From: Shewanella sp. SR44-3
GTDB taxonomy: Bacteria; Pseudomonadota; Gammaproteobacteria; Enterobacterales; Shewanellaceae
Length of the DNA: 51,829 nucleotides
Assembly: GCF_014163735.1 (NCBI RefSeq)
Contig: NZ_JACJDV010000024.1
Location: 1-51,829 of the forward strand
Direction of reading: 5' to 3'
Both the position numbers and the translations under genes were made by a program. This document shows, piece after piece, positions 43,895-51,619 of the stretch (positions are counted from its first letter, which is position 1; each line of letters opens with the position of its first letter). Under the pieces are notes generated by a model that saw only the letters and a program-made list of their open reading frames with translations, was not told the origin of the DNA and did no database searches.

Positions 43895-44544
43895 GCACCC
43901 AGCAGCAATCACAAACGCAAAAACAAGCCACCAAGTTGTATCTTTTGGATAACTTTGATTCGTTCACTTACAACTTGGTTGACCAATTTAGAAGCCTAGG
44001 TTTTGAGGTGGTGATATATCGCAACGATGTTAATCCCCAATACCTCGCCGATAAATTGTTAAATGAAGCTGGCAATGCCGCCTTAGTGTTATCGCCAGGC
44101 CCCGGCGCGCCTGTGGATGCAGGCTGCATGATGACGCTTATTGGCCTGCTTGCGGGAAAAGTCCCCATGTTAGGCATTTGTTTGGGCCACCAAGCCATGG
44201 TGGAATATTATGGCGGCAAGGTAGAGCGCGCCCCCTTTGTGGTGCACGGTAAAGCCAGCCCCACCTTTCATAGCGGCCAAGGTATCTTTGCTAACTTGCC
44301 CACCCCGCTGCCTGTGGCGCGCTATCACAGCCTAGTGGCCACCAAAGTGCCCGATTGCTTAGCGGTTATCGCCACAACCGATGAAATGCCCATGGCGATA
44401 TTGCACCCTGAACACAAAGCGGTGGGGTTTCAGTTTCATCCAGAATCCATACTCACCACCTTGGGCAGCCAATTGCTGACCCAAACTCTGGACTATTTAA
44501 CCCAAGCTAAGCCCGCAGCCACTAAGTCTCAAGGAGGCCAATAA
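43891..44544 (+). CDS. trpG: Anthranilate synthase component II (glutamine amidotransferase)
   Basis: A 217-aa class I glutamine amidotransferase that supplies ammonia to TrpE. Catalytic triad motifs: the cysteine in LGICLGHQAMVEYYGG and the His/Glu in GFQFHPESILT. The N-terminus LLDNFDSFTYNLVDQ is typical. It is a stand-alone TrpG, not fused to TrpD as in enteric bacteria. It overlaps trpE by 4 bp and trpD by 1 bp. Confidence 0.97.
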   Translation: MSTQQQSQTQKQATKLYLLDNFDSFTYNLVDQFRSLGFEVVIYRNDVNPQYLADKLLNEAGNAALVLSPGPGAPVDAGCMMTLIGLLAGKVPMLGICLGHQAMVEYYGGKVERAPFVVHGKASPTFHSGQGIFANLPTPLPVARYHSLVATKVPDCLAVIATTDEMPMAILHPEHKAVGFQFHPESILTTLGSQLLTQTLDYLTQAKPAATKSQGGQ

Positions 44545-45596
44545 TGCCAAATCAAATAACCCTAAGCACACAGGACTTACTTGATACGCTTTATCAAGGC
44601 CATGCCCTCACCCGCAGCCAAAGTGAAGCCTTATTTACCAGCATAGTGGCAGGGGAGATGGATCCTGTCGCCATGGCTGGCATGTTAGTGGCCCTTAAAA
44701 TGCGCGGCGAAACCACAGCAGAAATCACTGGCGCCGCCGATGCCCTACGCGCTGCCGCCAAGGCTTTTCCAAGAAGCGCAGCCTCAATTCGCACAGGCGT
44801 GCTGGATATTGTCGGCACAGGTGGCGATGGCTTTAACACCATTAATATTTCAACTACCGCAGCCTTTGTCGCCGCAGCTGCCGGGGCAAAAGTGGCCAAA
44901 CACGGCAATAGAGGGGTGTCGAGCAAATCTGGCTCGTCGGATCTATTGGCCCACTGCGGCATAGGCCTAACCATGAGCCCAGAAGCCGCCAGCACCTGTT
45001 TAGATACCTTGGGGTTAAGCTTTTTGTTCGCCCCCCATTACCACGAAGGCGTGCGCCACGCCGTGCCTGTGCGCCAAGCCCTTAAAACCCGCACGATTTT
45101 TAATATCCTAGGGCCACTCATTAACCCTGCAAAGCCTGAATTTATGCTACTTGGGGTCTACTCGCCTAAGCTACTTGCTCCTATCGTTAATGTGCTTAAC
45201 GCCCTTGGGGTCAAGCGCGCCATGGTGGTTTATGGCAGCGGCCTAGATGAGGTGGCGCTTCACGGTGATACCCAAGTTGCCGAGCTCAATTATGGCGATA
45301 TTCGCTTCTATCATTTAACCCCAGAAGAATTAGGGGTCGAGCGCGCCGACTTAAATTTACTCACAGGCGGCGAGCCCAGTGACAATGCACAGATCACCAA
45401 GGCGATTTTGCAAGGTCAAGGCCAAGCCGCACAGCGTGATGCGGTAGCGATAAACGCGGGCTGCGCCCTGTATATTAGCGGCGTCAGTGATTCAGTGCAG
45501 GCGGGGACTAAGCTTGCTTTAGCCACACTTGAAACGGGCAAAGCGTTTGATGTACTAACCCAGCTTGCCGCAGCCAGCCAAGAAGCGGAGGGGTAA
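44544..45596 (+). CDS. trpD: Anthranilate phosphoribosyltransferase
   Basis: A 350-aa enzyme that joins anthranilate to PRPP. Signatures: DIVGTGGDGFNTINIS (PRPP loop), AKHGNRGVSSKSGSSDLL and TIFNILGPLINPAKP. The start overlaps the trpG stop (TAATG) and the stop overlaps the trpC start in the same way, so translation is coupled through the operon. Confidence 0.97.
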   Translation: MPNQITLSTQDLLDTLYQGHALTRSQSEALFTSIVAGEMDPVAMAGMLVALKMRGETTAEITGAADALRAAAKAFPRSAASIRTGVLDIVGTGGDGFNTINISTTAAFVAAAAGAKVAKHGNRGVSSKSGSSDLLAHCGIGLTMSPEAASTCLDTLGLSFLFAPHYHEGVRHAVPVRQALKTRTIFNILGPLINPAKPEFMLLGVYSPKLLAPIVNVLNALGVKRAMVVYGSGLDEVALHGDTQVAELNYGDIRFYHLTPEELGVERADLNLLTGGEPSDNAQITKAILQGQGQAAQRDAVAINAGCALYISGVSDSVQAGTKLALATLETGKAFDVLTQLAAASQEAEG

Positions 45597-47089
45597 TGAT
45601 GACTACTCATGCCGAACAAAAAACCACTCTGATTACTGACTCAAATACTAAAGAATCTAACGTGCTGACTCGAATAGTCGATACTAAAGCCGCCCACATA
45701 GCCGCCCTAAAGCAGCGTTTCCCTGAAGCTAGCCTGCAGCCAAAAATGTCTGACAGAAGTTTGTTTGACGCCCTAAAACAGCCTAATGCCCAGTATATTT
45801 TTGAATGTAAAAAGGCCAGCCCATCAAAGGGCTTAATTCGCCCAGACTTTGATGTAGAAGCCATCGCCGATATTTATGGCAAGTATGCGGCGGGGATTTC
45901 TGTGTTAACCGACGAGGAATTTTTCCAAGGAGACATGGATTACATCCCTAAGGTGCGCGCGCGCGTCACTCAGCCGATTTTGTGCAAAGACTTTTTTGTT
46001 GACCCCTACCAAATCAAACTTGCCGCCCATCAAGGCGCAGATGCCGTGCTATTAATGCTGTCGGTGCTCGATGATGAGCAATACCAAATACTGGCGATTG
46101 AGGCACAAAAGTATCAACTCGATGCCTTAACTGAGGTGAGTAATCAAGCGGAAATGACCCGCGCCATTAACCTTAATGCCCAAATTATCGGGATTAACAA
46201 TCGCAATCTGAGGGATTTATCCACAGATTTGGCCACCACCGAGCTGCTTGCGCCCCAAGTCCCCGCAGACAGAGTCGTCATCAGCGAGTCTGGCATTTAT
46301 ACTCACGACCAAGTGCAGCGTTTAAATCCCTTGGTGGATGGCTACTTGGTTGGCAGCTCAATAATGGCGCAAGAGGATGTAGGTTTGGCCTGCCGTCAGC
46401 TTATTTTTGGCAATAACAAAGTCTGCGGCCTCACTCGCATTGAAGATATAAAAAATGCCGCCTTAAGTGGCGCCGTTTTTGGTGGGTTAATTTTTCATCC
46501 AAGCTCAAAGCGCTATGTTGATTTAGCCAGCGCCAAAGAATTACTTAAGCAGATGAAAATGCAAAACATCAGCCTGAAAATGGTCGGGGTGTTTGTTAAC
46601 GCCCACGTCGATGAAATGGTCGAAGCAGCAAAGGAGCTTAAGCTTTTCGCCCTGCAATTGCATGGCGCCGAAACCACTTCAGATCTCACTCAATTAGCCC
46701 AAGCATTAAAGGCCAAAAATATTGAATGCGAGATCTGGAAAGCCGTCTCAGTGGACAGCCAAAGCGGCGAGCTAGGGCCAAGGCCAGCTGGCGCCAGCCG
46801 TTATTTGTTCGACAGTAAAACAGCGCCTGCCACTAACATGGGCGGTGCTCAGTTTGGCGGTGCTCAGTTTGGAGGAACGGGGCAAACCTTTGATTGGCAG
46901 CAATTGCCGCTCACTGGCGATGAAAAATCTCGCGCCATGCTGGCAGGTGGACTTAATGCAGACAACGCAAGCCTTGCCAAACAGCAAGGGTTTTCTGGTT
47001 TAGATTTTAACTCAGGGCTTGAGCTAAGCCCAGGCATTAAAGACCCGAGCAAGATAGCTAAGGCCTTTGCTGCGCTAAGACAAAACTGA
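45596..47089 (+). CDS. trpCF: Bifunctional indole-3-glycerol-phosphate synthase / phosphoribosylanthranilate isomerase
   Basis: A 497-aa fusion. The N-terminal IGPS domain (to about residue 270) has FECKKASPSKGLIR, PILCKDFFVDPYQI and ISESGIYTHDQV. The C-terminal PRAI domain (about 272-497) has NKVCGLTRIEDI, GGLIFHPSSKRYV, MVGVFVN and LAGGLNADN. These catalyse the third and fourth steps from anthranilate. The ~20-residue N-terminal extension before VDTKAAHIAAL is variable. An oddity is a duplicated GGAQF (from a 15-bp tandem repeat at 46841-46870) just before GGTGQTFDW in the isomerase domain. The start overlaps trpD by one base. trpB follows after 92 bp, the largest gap in the operon. Confidence 0.96.
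   Translation: MMTTHAEQKTTLITDSNTKESNVLTRIVDTKAAHIAALKQRFPEASLQPKMSDRSLFDALKQPNAQYIFECKKASPSKGLIRPDFDVEAIADIYGKYAAGISVLTDEEFFQGDMDYIPKVRARVTQPILCKDFFVDPYQIKLAAHQGADAVLLMLSVLDDEQYQILAIEAQKYQLDALTEVSNQAEMTRAINLNAQIIGINNRNLRDLSTDLATTELLAPQVPADRVVISESGIYTHDQVQRLNPLVDGYLVGSSIMAQEDVGLACRQLIFGNNKVCGLTRIEDIKNAALSGAVFGGLIFHPSSKRYVDLASAKELLKQMKMQNISLKMVGVFVNAHVDEMVEAAKELKLFALQLHGAETTSDLTQLAQALKAKNIECEIWKAVSVDSQSGELGPRPAGASRYLFDSKTAPATNMGGAQFGGAQFGGTGQTFDWQQLPLTGDEKSRAMLAGGLNADNASLAKQQGFSGLDFNSGLELSPGIKDPSKIAKAFAALRQN
46841..46870 (+). repeat. 15-bp tandem duplication inside trpCF
   Basis: GGCGGTGCTCAGTTT occurs twice in direct succession, in frame, encoding GGAQF twice ahead of GGTGQTFDW. It lies in a loop of the isomerase domain. 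Confidence 0.9.
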
Positions 47090-47181
47090 TTGAGCTGATT
47101 GCACTAATTGAACTGTGAAACAAATTAATTTAATGATGAATAATATGAAACCTATAACCATTTTTGCACTAAGGATCTCCC

Positions 47182-48387
47182 ATGACAGAGCTTAAGCTTG
47201 ACCCTTATTTCGGTGAATATGGCGGCATGTACGTACCGCAAATTCTGGTGCCCGCCCTTAAGCAGCTAGAATCTGCCTTTGTTGATGCCCAGCAAGACCC
47301 AGCCTTTCAGGCAGAATTTACCGATCTACTGAAAAACTACGCAGGTCGCCCCACTGCGCTGACCTTAACCCGTAATTTAAGCCCTAATCCGCTAGTGAAA
47401 ATTTACCTAAAGCGTGAAGACTTACTCCACGGCGGCGCCCATAAGACTAACCAAGTGTTAGGTCAGGCATTGCTCGCTAAGCGTATGGGTAAGAAAGAGA
47501 TTATTGCCGAAACTGGCGCGGGACAGCACGGCGTTGCCACCGCCCTTGCCTGCGCGCTGTTGGGGCTTAAATGTAAAGTGTACATGGGCGCAAAAGATGT
47601 TGAGCGTCAATCCCCCAACGTGTTTCGCATGCGCTTAATGGGCGCAGAAGTTATTCCTGTGACCTCAGGCTCTGCCACCTTAAAAGATGCCTGTAATGAG
47701 GCCATGCGCGACTGGTCAGCAAGTTATGATAAGGCCCATTATTTATTAGGCACAGCCGCAGGCCCGCACCCTTTCCCAACAATCGTGCGGGAATTTCAGC
47801 GCATCATAGGTGAAGAAACCAAGCAGCAAATATTAGAAAAAGAAGGCCGTTTACCCGATGCGGTGATTGCCTGCGTAGGCGGCGGCTCAAACGCCATCGG
47901 CATGTTCGCCGATTTCATTGACGAGCCAAATGTTGAGCTTATCGGCGTAGAGCCTGCAGGCAAAGGCATCGACACCCCAATGCACGGCGCACCATTAAAG
48001 CACGGTAAAACCGGGATATTCTTCGGCATGAAAGCCCCTTTAATGCAAGACAGTGACGGCCAGATTGAAGAGTCATACTCAGTCTCAGCAGGTCTTGATT
48101 TCCCATCAGTTGGGCCACAACATGCGCACCTTAACGCCATCGGCCGCGCCCGTTATGAGTCAGCCACAGACGATCAAGCCTTAGCCATGTTCCAGCAGCT
48201 TGCTCGAAGCGAAGGCATCATCCCAGCGTTGGAGTCAGCCCACGCCTTAGCCTATGCGGTCAAACTTGCCAAAACTGCCATCAAGGAAACCATTCTAGTG
48301 GTTAATTTATCGGGGCGCGGCGACAAGGACATCTTCACTGTGTCTGACATTTTGGCGGCCAAAGCCCAGGAGAGCGGCAATGACTAA
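47182..48387 (+). CDS. trpB: Tryptophan synthase beta chain
   Basis: A 401-aa PLP enzyme condensing indole and serine to tryptophan. The N-terminus [16 protein letters not shown] is conserved. The PLP lysine is residue 88 in [15 protein letters not shown], and other motifs are [25 protein letters not shown] and [11 protein letters not shown]. It forms the alpha2-beta2 complex with TrpA, which overlaps it by 8 bp. Confidence 0.98.
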   Translation: MTELKLDPYFGEYGGMYVPQILVPALKQLESAFVDAQQDPAFQAEFTDLLKNYAGRPTALTLTRNLSPNPLVKIYLKREDLLHGGAHKTNQVLGQALLAKRMGKKEIIAETGAGQHGVATALACALLGLKCKVYMGAKDVERQSPNVFRMRLMGAEVIPVTSGSATLKDACNEAMRDWSASYDKAHYLLGTAAGPHPFPTIVREFQRIIGEETKQQILEKEGRLPDAVIACVGGGSNAIGMFADFIDEPNVELIGVEPAGKGIDTPMHGAPLKHGKTGIFFGMKAPLMQDSDGQIEESYSVSAGLDFPSVGPQHAHLNAIGRARYESATDDQALAMFQQLARSEGIIPALESAHALAYAVKLAKTAIKETILVVNLSGRGDKDIFTVSDILAAKAQESGND

Positions 48388-49249
48388 CACAACAAATAAC
48401 ACTATAAATAACGGACTGACTAACGCAGTGACTCACAAAATGAGCAGCAGATATCAGCAAGCTTTTGCAGCCCTTAATGCCAAAAATCAAGGCGCGCTAG
48501 TGCCGTTTGTGACCTTGGGTGACCCAAGCTTTGAATTGTCACAAAAAATCATTAACACCTTGATTGAAAGTGGCGCCGATGCCCTAGAGCTGGGCTTTCC
48601 CTTCTCAGATCCATTAGCTGATGGCCCAGTTATTCAAGGCGCTAACTTAAGGGCGTTAGAGGCTGGCATGAAGACCAAGGATTGCTTTGAGCTTATCCGC
48701 CAAACCCGCGCCGCCCACCCAGATTTACCCATAGGTTTACTCTTATACGCCAATCTTGTGTTTGGTAACGGCATAGATAATTTCTACGCCAAGGCAAGCC
48801 AAGCCGGAGTCGATTCAGTGCTAATCGCCGATGTGCCCGTGGAAGAGGCCGCGCCCTTTATTGAGTCTGCCAAAAAGCATGGCATAGCCCCGATTTTTAT
48901 CGCCCCGCCAAACGCCGATGACGACACCTTGAAAGCTGTCAGCAGTAAAGGCGAAGGCTACACCTATCTACTGTCCCGCGCGGGCGTCACAGGCACAGAA
49001 TCAAAAGCGGGCGAGCCCATAGAAGCCATCTTGGCTAAGCTGAGCGAATTTAACGCCCCCCCGCCCCTGCTTGGGTTTGGTATCGCCGAACCGGCCCAAG
49101 TCGCCGCCGCCATCAAAGCCGGCGCCGCAGGTGCTATCTCAGGCTCCGCCGTGGTTAAAATTATCCAGGCCCATAAGGATGATGAAGCCAAGCTACTAAC
49201 TACCTTAGGCGACTTCATCAAAGCCATGAAAGCCGCAACTTATAAGTAA
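48380..49249 (+). CDS. trpA: Tryptophan synthase alpha chain
   Basis: A 289-aa TIM-barrel enzyme that cleaves indole-3-glycerol phosphate and channels indole to TrpB. The catalytic glutamate and aspartate are in [18 protein letters not shown] and the later PVEEAAPF region. The start at 48380 lies inside the end of trpB with AGGAGAG upstream. It adds a ~20-residue Asn/Thr-rich tail before [12 protein letters not shown], where relatives begin, so a start at that internal ATG (48440) is an alternative. Confidence 0.96.
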   Translation: MTNTTNNTINNGLTNAVTHKMSSRYQQAFAALNAKNQGALVPFVTLGDPSFELSQKIINTLIESGADALELGFPFSDPLADGPVIQGANLRALEAGMKTKDCFELIRQTRAAHPDLPIGLLLYANLVFGNGIDNFYAKASQAGVDSVLIADVPVEEAAPFIESAKKHGIAPIFIAPPNADDDTLKAVSSKGEGYTYLLSRAGVTGTESKAGEPIEAILAKLSEFNAPPPLLGFGIAEPAQVAAAIKAGAAGAISGSAVVKIIQAHKDDEAKLLTTLGDFIKAMKAATYK

Positions 49250-49310
49250 GCTACTCAATATCGACAGCACAATACAAGCTTGATTGGCACATAGCTTATA
49301 TAAATAAAGT

Positions 49311-49348
49311 AAAGCCCCGAGTGAATCATCACTCGGGGCTTTGTTTTG
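49311..49348 (+). terminator. Terminator of the trp operon
   Basis: Perfect 12-bp stem AGCCCCGAGTGA / TCACTCGGGGCT (49313-49324 and 49329-49340) with a 4-nt loop, followed by a T-rich tract that continues into the 10-bp repeats. Confidence 0.93.
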
Positions 49349-49370
49349 CTTTGTTTTGCTTTGTTTTGCT
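49341..49370 (+). repeat. Three 10-bp tandem repeats forming the trp terminator tail
   Basis: TTGTTTTGCT repeated three times without interruption, directly after the terminator stem. Confidence 0.9.
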
Positions 49371-49410
49371 GTATGAAACTAGGGAGCGTCAATTCAAATT
49401 CAGCGTTAAA

Positions 49411-49563
49411 GGCTTGCCATGGCCCAATTCTTACACAAGGAGTCTCGTCGACACGCTATTAAAACCAGAGTCATCCATGTGGATTCACAAAGTCAGGCAT
49501 TGAAAATTCTGCATACTGGCTTGCCATGGCCCATGTCTTACATAAAGAGTCTCTACGACACGC
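49411..49563 (+). repeat. Degenerate 46-bp direct repeat, period 107 bp
   Basis: Copies at 49411-49456 and 49518-49563 share GGCTTGCCATGGCCCA exactly at the start, and TCTTACA-AGAGTCTC-like and CGACACGC blocks later, with scattered differences. Confidence 0.75.
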
Positions 49564-49582
49564 CGACTTCTTGTGAGATCAA

Positions 49583-49651
49583 GAGCCATCCCTGAGGGCT
49601 CGAACATCCCGTCCATGGGATGGACGGTCGTCTCGCAAACACTCATGGCTC
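49583..49651. repeat. Dispersed hairpin repeat (Shewanella-type)
   Basis: An outer GAGCCAT / ATGGCTC pair (49583-49589 and 49645-49651) encloses a perfect hairpin CCGTCCAT-GGG-ATGGACGG (49609-49627) and a small GAGCC / GGCTC pair. I recall similar 'gagccatcc' blocks scattered in Shewanella genomes; this is memory, not a search. Confidence 0.55.
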
Positions 49652-49695
49652 ACCTTTTCAGCATTTGTGTAACTTGTTGACTTAAAGAATAATAT

Positions 49696-49765
49696 TAAAA
49701 ATTTAATAATGGGTGTCATCATAAATTTCAAAAAAATTTAATAATGGGTGTCATCATAAATTTCA
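49696..49765 (+). repeat. Two tandem copies of a 35-bp imperfect palindrome
   Basis: Two copies (about 49697-49730 and 49732-49765), identical over 34 bp. Each contains AAATTTA...TAAATTT arms around ATGGGTGTCATCAT. The unit resembles REP-like sequences. Confidence 0.85.
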
Positions 49766-49958
49766 ATGTTCTTGTTCATCAGCTCGCATTCTTAATTAGT
49801 AAAAAGGCTAGCGGCTTCCTTCAGACCAATCATCAATGATAAGCCCTTGCCATTCGCTAGTAGTTAACGTTTAATAACAGCATGTTATTTAAACGGTGAT
49901 CTTCCTACAGAGGACTTTCACCTCATTAGTTCATGCTCATGCTCATGCTCATGCTGGG

Positions 49959-50057
49959 CGTACTCAAGGCGCTCCACAGGACAAAAAACAGTTGGCTTTT
50001 GCTCCTGCGTCGCTTATTTTAGCCAACAATTTTTTGCCTATTAGCTTGGCGCTATAA
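49959..50057 (+). repeat. Degenerate integron attC-like site
   Basis: A long imperfect palindrome: CAAGGCGCTCCACAGG on the left and CCTATTAGCTTGGCGCTATAA (end 50057; quoted as GCCTATTAGC and TTGGCGCTATAA) on the right. The inner arms are GTTGGCT (49991-49997) and AGCCAAC (50021-50027), further extended by paired A and T tracts. The layout and the AACAGTTGGCTTTTGCTCC-type core recall attC sites of marine chromosomal integrons. The expected GTTATAA recombination site reads GCTATAA, so it is probably inactive or diverged. The identification relies on memory of the motif. Confidence 0.55.
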
Positions 50058-50060
50058 ATC

Positions 50061-50918
50061 ATGGAGAGTCAGGTGTATCTTTTTAAGTATTTTGAACCTG
50101 CAAGAACTGATGTTATTAAAAATGGGTGTATTCGTTTAACACAACCGCTAGATTTCAATGATCCTTTTGAATTTAAACCTGTTATTTCTACAGTTGCTAC
50201 TCAAGAAGAGTTCAAAGATATTTTTGAGAAAACAATTCATGAAAAGATCGAAGAAGAACTATCAAAAATTCCGCTCGAACTAGCGGAGAAAATATCAAAG
50301 CAAGATCTTGAAGCAACTATTCGTCAGCTATTGAATGATAATAAGGGTAAATTGGATGCTCATTTGGCAAATACTGCTAAACAGGTTTCAAATATCTATA
50401 ATGAGAAATCAAATGAGCTAATTGGTGTGCTTTGTTTAACTGAAGAAAAAGATAATTTACTTATGTGGTCTCATTATGCAGATTCACATAAAGGTTTTTG
50501 TATTAAATTTGATGCTTCTCATGAATTTTTTAATCAAAGGAGAAGTGAAAATGACGAGTTTTATCATCTCAGAGAAGTTGTATATTTAGATGAACGCCCA
50601 AATAAAACAATGAGTAATATGTCTGGTGTTGATTTGTTGCTTCTTAAATCTGATATATGGGCTTACGAAAAAGAGTGGCGGTTTTGTGGCGTGTTAAATG
50701 ATTCAGATTATATAATTGATAGTGAACCTCTAAATGTACATTTGTTTAAGTTCCCAAAATCAATTATTCAAGAGATCATTTTAGGTGTAAATGCTTCAAG
50801 TCAACTTGAGCAAGAAATGAAGTTAATTATTAGTCAGACACATGAGTTATCTCATGTAAAACTGAGCAAGACAAAAATATCAGAGAAGCATTATAGTCTT
50901 GAGTTCAATGATTTATAA
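50061..50918 (+). CDS. DUF2971 domain protein, probable integron-cassette or other acquired gene
   Basis: A 285-aa soluble protein. DUF2971 features are YFEPARTDVIKNGCIRLTQPLDFNDPFEF at the start (quoted in part: RLTQPLDFNDPFEF) and VLCLTEEKDNLLMWSHYADSHKGFCI in the middle (quoted in part: NLLMWSHYADSHKGF). YEKEWRF and IILGVNAS come later. The family is common in phages, islands and cassettes; its biochemical function is not established. The gene is clearly more AT-rich than the trp genes beside it and begins four bases after the attC-like site, with no good ribosome binding site. A GTG four codons in is an alternative start. It is followed at once by a group II intron remnant. Confidence 0.85.
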   Translation: MESQVYLFKYFEPARTDVIKNGCIRLTQPLDFNDPFEFKPVISTVATQEEFKDIFEKTIHEKIEEELSKIPLELAEKISKQDLEATIRQLLNDNKGKLDAHLANTAKQVSNIYNEKSNELIGVLCLTEEKDNLLMWSHYADSHKGFCIKFDASHEFFNQRRSENDEFYHLREVVYLDERPNKTMSNMSGVDLLLLKSDIWAYEKEWRFCGVLNDSDYIIDSEPLNVHLFKFPKSIIQEIILGVNASSQLEQEMKLIISQTHELSHVKLSKTKISEKHYSLEFNDL

Positions 50919-51045
50919 TCGGGTAGCCGGAGGTGTCTAACCTCCAGCCCCCACACCACCCTGCATGCGGCTCCGCACACGACTGAATGGATTCAGGAGG
51001 TAGAGCAACGCAGGAGCATGTTGCCGAGGGCGGTTCATTTACTCT
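50919..51045 (-). mobile_element. 3'-terminal remnant of a group II intron
   Basis: Read on the minus strand, the end of the fragment is GAGCCGCATGC...GGTGGTGTGGGGGCT (domain V-like, AGCC pairing with GGCT). A GGAGGT / ACCTCC hairpin (domain VI-like) and a terminal CTACCCGAT follow. The part before it (GAACCGCCCTCGGCAACATGC) resembles the region after the maturase gene in such introns. No reverse-transcriptase gene is present; the element is truncated by the IS256-type end near 51046. The intron class is not assigned. Confidence 0.6.
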
Positions 51046-51284
51046 GGTAGTGTTCATAATTCTGTGTCATTTCAGTAAACTGTACAAAAACAGGAATGGC
51101 ACATGACATGACTCAACCTTTTAACTTTGAACAAGCCCTTAAAGATCTTCAAGCGGGTAAAAACCTCACAGGCAAAGACAGTATTCTTGGCCCCTTGATT
51201 AAACAACTTACCGAAGCGGCCCTTCAAGCCGAACTCGAGCAGCACTTGGCTCATGATGAGCAACCTAACCGCAAGAAAAAAATT
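51046..51284 (+). mobile_element. Truncated IS256-family element, left end
   Basis: GGTAGTGTTCATAATTCTGT at 51046 is a typical left terminal repeat of IS256-family (Mutator-type) elements. Only the first part of the transposase gene follows before the sequence changes to direct repeats. Confidence 0.65.
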
Positions 51285-51314
51285 CAGGCCAGCCATTATA
51301 AAACAATAACATAA
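51096..51314 (+). pseudogene. IS256-family transposase, N-terminal fragment
   Basis: The first ~63 residues (FNFEQALKDLQAGKNLTGKD, LIKQLTEAALQAELEQHLAH) match the N-terminus of IS256-type transposases. After NRKKK the frame runs into the repeat block and stops after about ten unrelated residues, at 51314. The catalytic domain is missing, so this is a broken gene. Confidence 0.85.
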
Positions 51315-51437
51315 TGCATTTTCGACATGTGCTCACAAAAAATTCAGGCCAGCCATTATAAGAACAAAAATTCAGAAACAAAAATTCAGGCCAGCCATTA
51401 TAAAACAGTAACATAATGCATTTTCGACATGTGCTCA
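51276..51437 (+). repeat. Direct repeats of a 58-60 bp unit and shorter copies
   Basis: Two near-identical long copies (51276-51335 and 51380-51437) share AAAAATTCAGGCCAGCC, then CATTATAAAACA, and GCATTTTCGACATGTGCTCA. Between them are a copy cut short after CCATTATAA (51337-51361) and a 10-bp fragment AAAAATTCAG near 51366. They replace the rest of the IS256-type gene. Confidence 0.85.
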
Positions 51438-51619
51438 AGCGAGATTGTGAAGGTTTGTTGCTAGAAAGCCAATATCGCTGGCGTTTATGGAAGCTGGTTG
51501 GCTAAATAGGCAGATTTCGGGGTTTAAGTCAGGATAAACAGTGATTTTCAGCCACAATAGCCCAACTCATTAAAGAGTTAAGCTGATTTAGAAACATTGT
51601 TATTACAAGGGATTTTAGA
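51438..51619. other. Unassigned sequence between the repeat block and the RAYT fragment
   Basis: Together with the repeats it forms a 305-bp gene-free stretch. I see no complete gene, tRNA or terminator in it. Confidence 0.4.

Larger units (their letters stand above)
49250..50060. other. Gene-free, repeat-rich region downstream of trpA
   Basis: 811 bp with no convincing gene. It holds the trp terminator and its repeats, a degenerate 46-bp direct repeat, a dispersed-type hairpin, a 35-bp tandem repeat, a TCATGC hexamer array (49931-49955) and an attC-like structure, most listed separately. The apparent open frame at 49321-49503 covers the terminator and is not a gene. Confidence 0.6.

Noticed and set aside
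44594..44995. 133-residue open frame antisense to trpD
   Set aside because: A shadow of the GC-rich trpD codons; no ribosome binding site and no recognisable protein.
49321..49503. 60-residue open frame after trpA
   Set aside because: It starts inside the trp terminator hairpin, covers low-complexity repeats and has no ribosome binding site.
51276..51437. CRISPR array
   Set aside because: Repeats are few, of unequal length and lack regular spacers.
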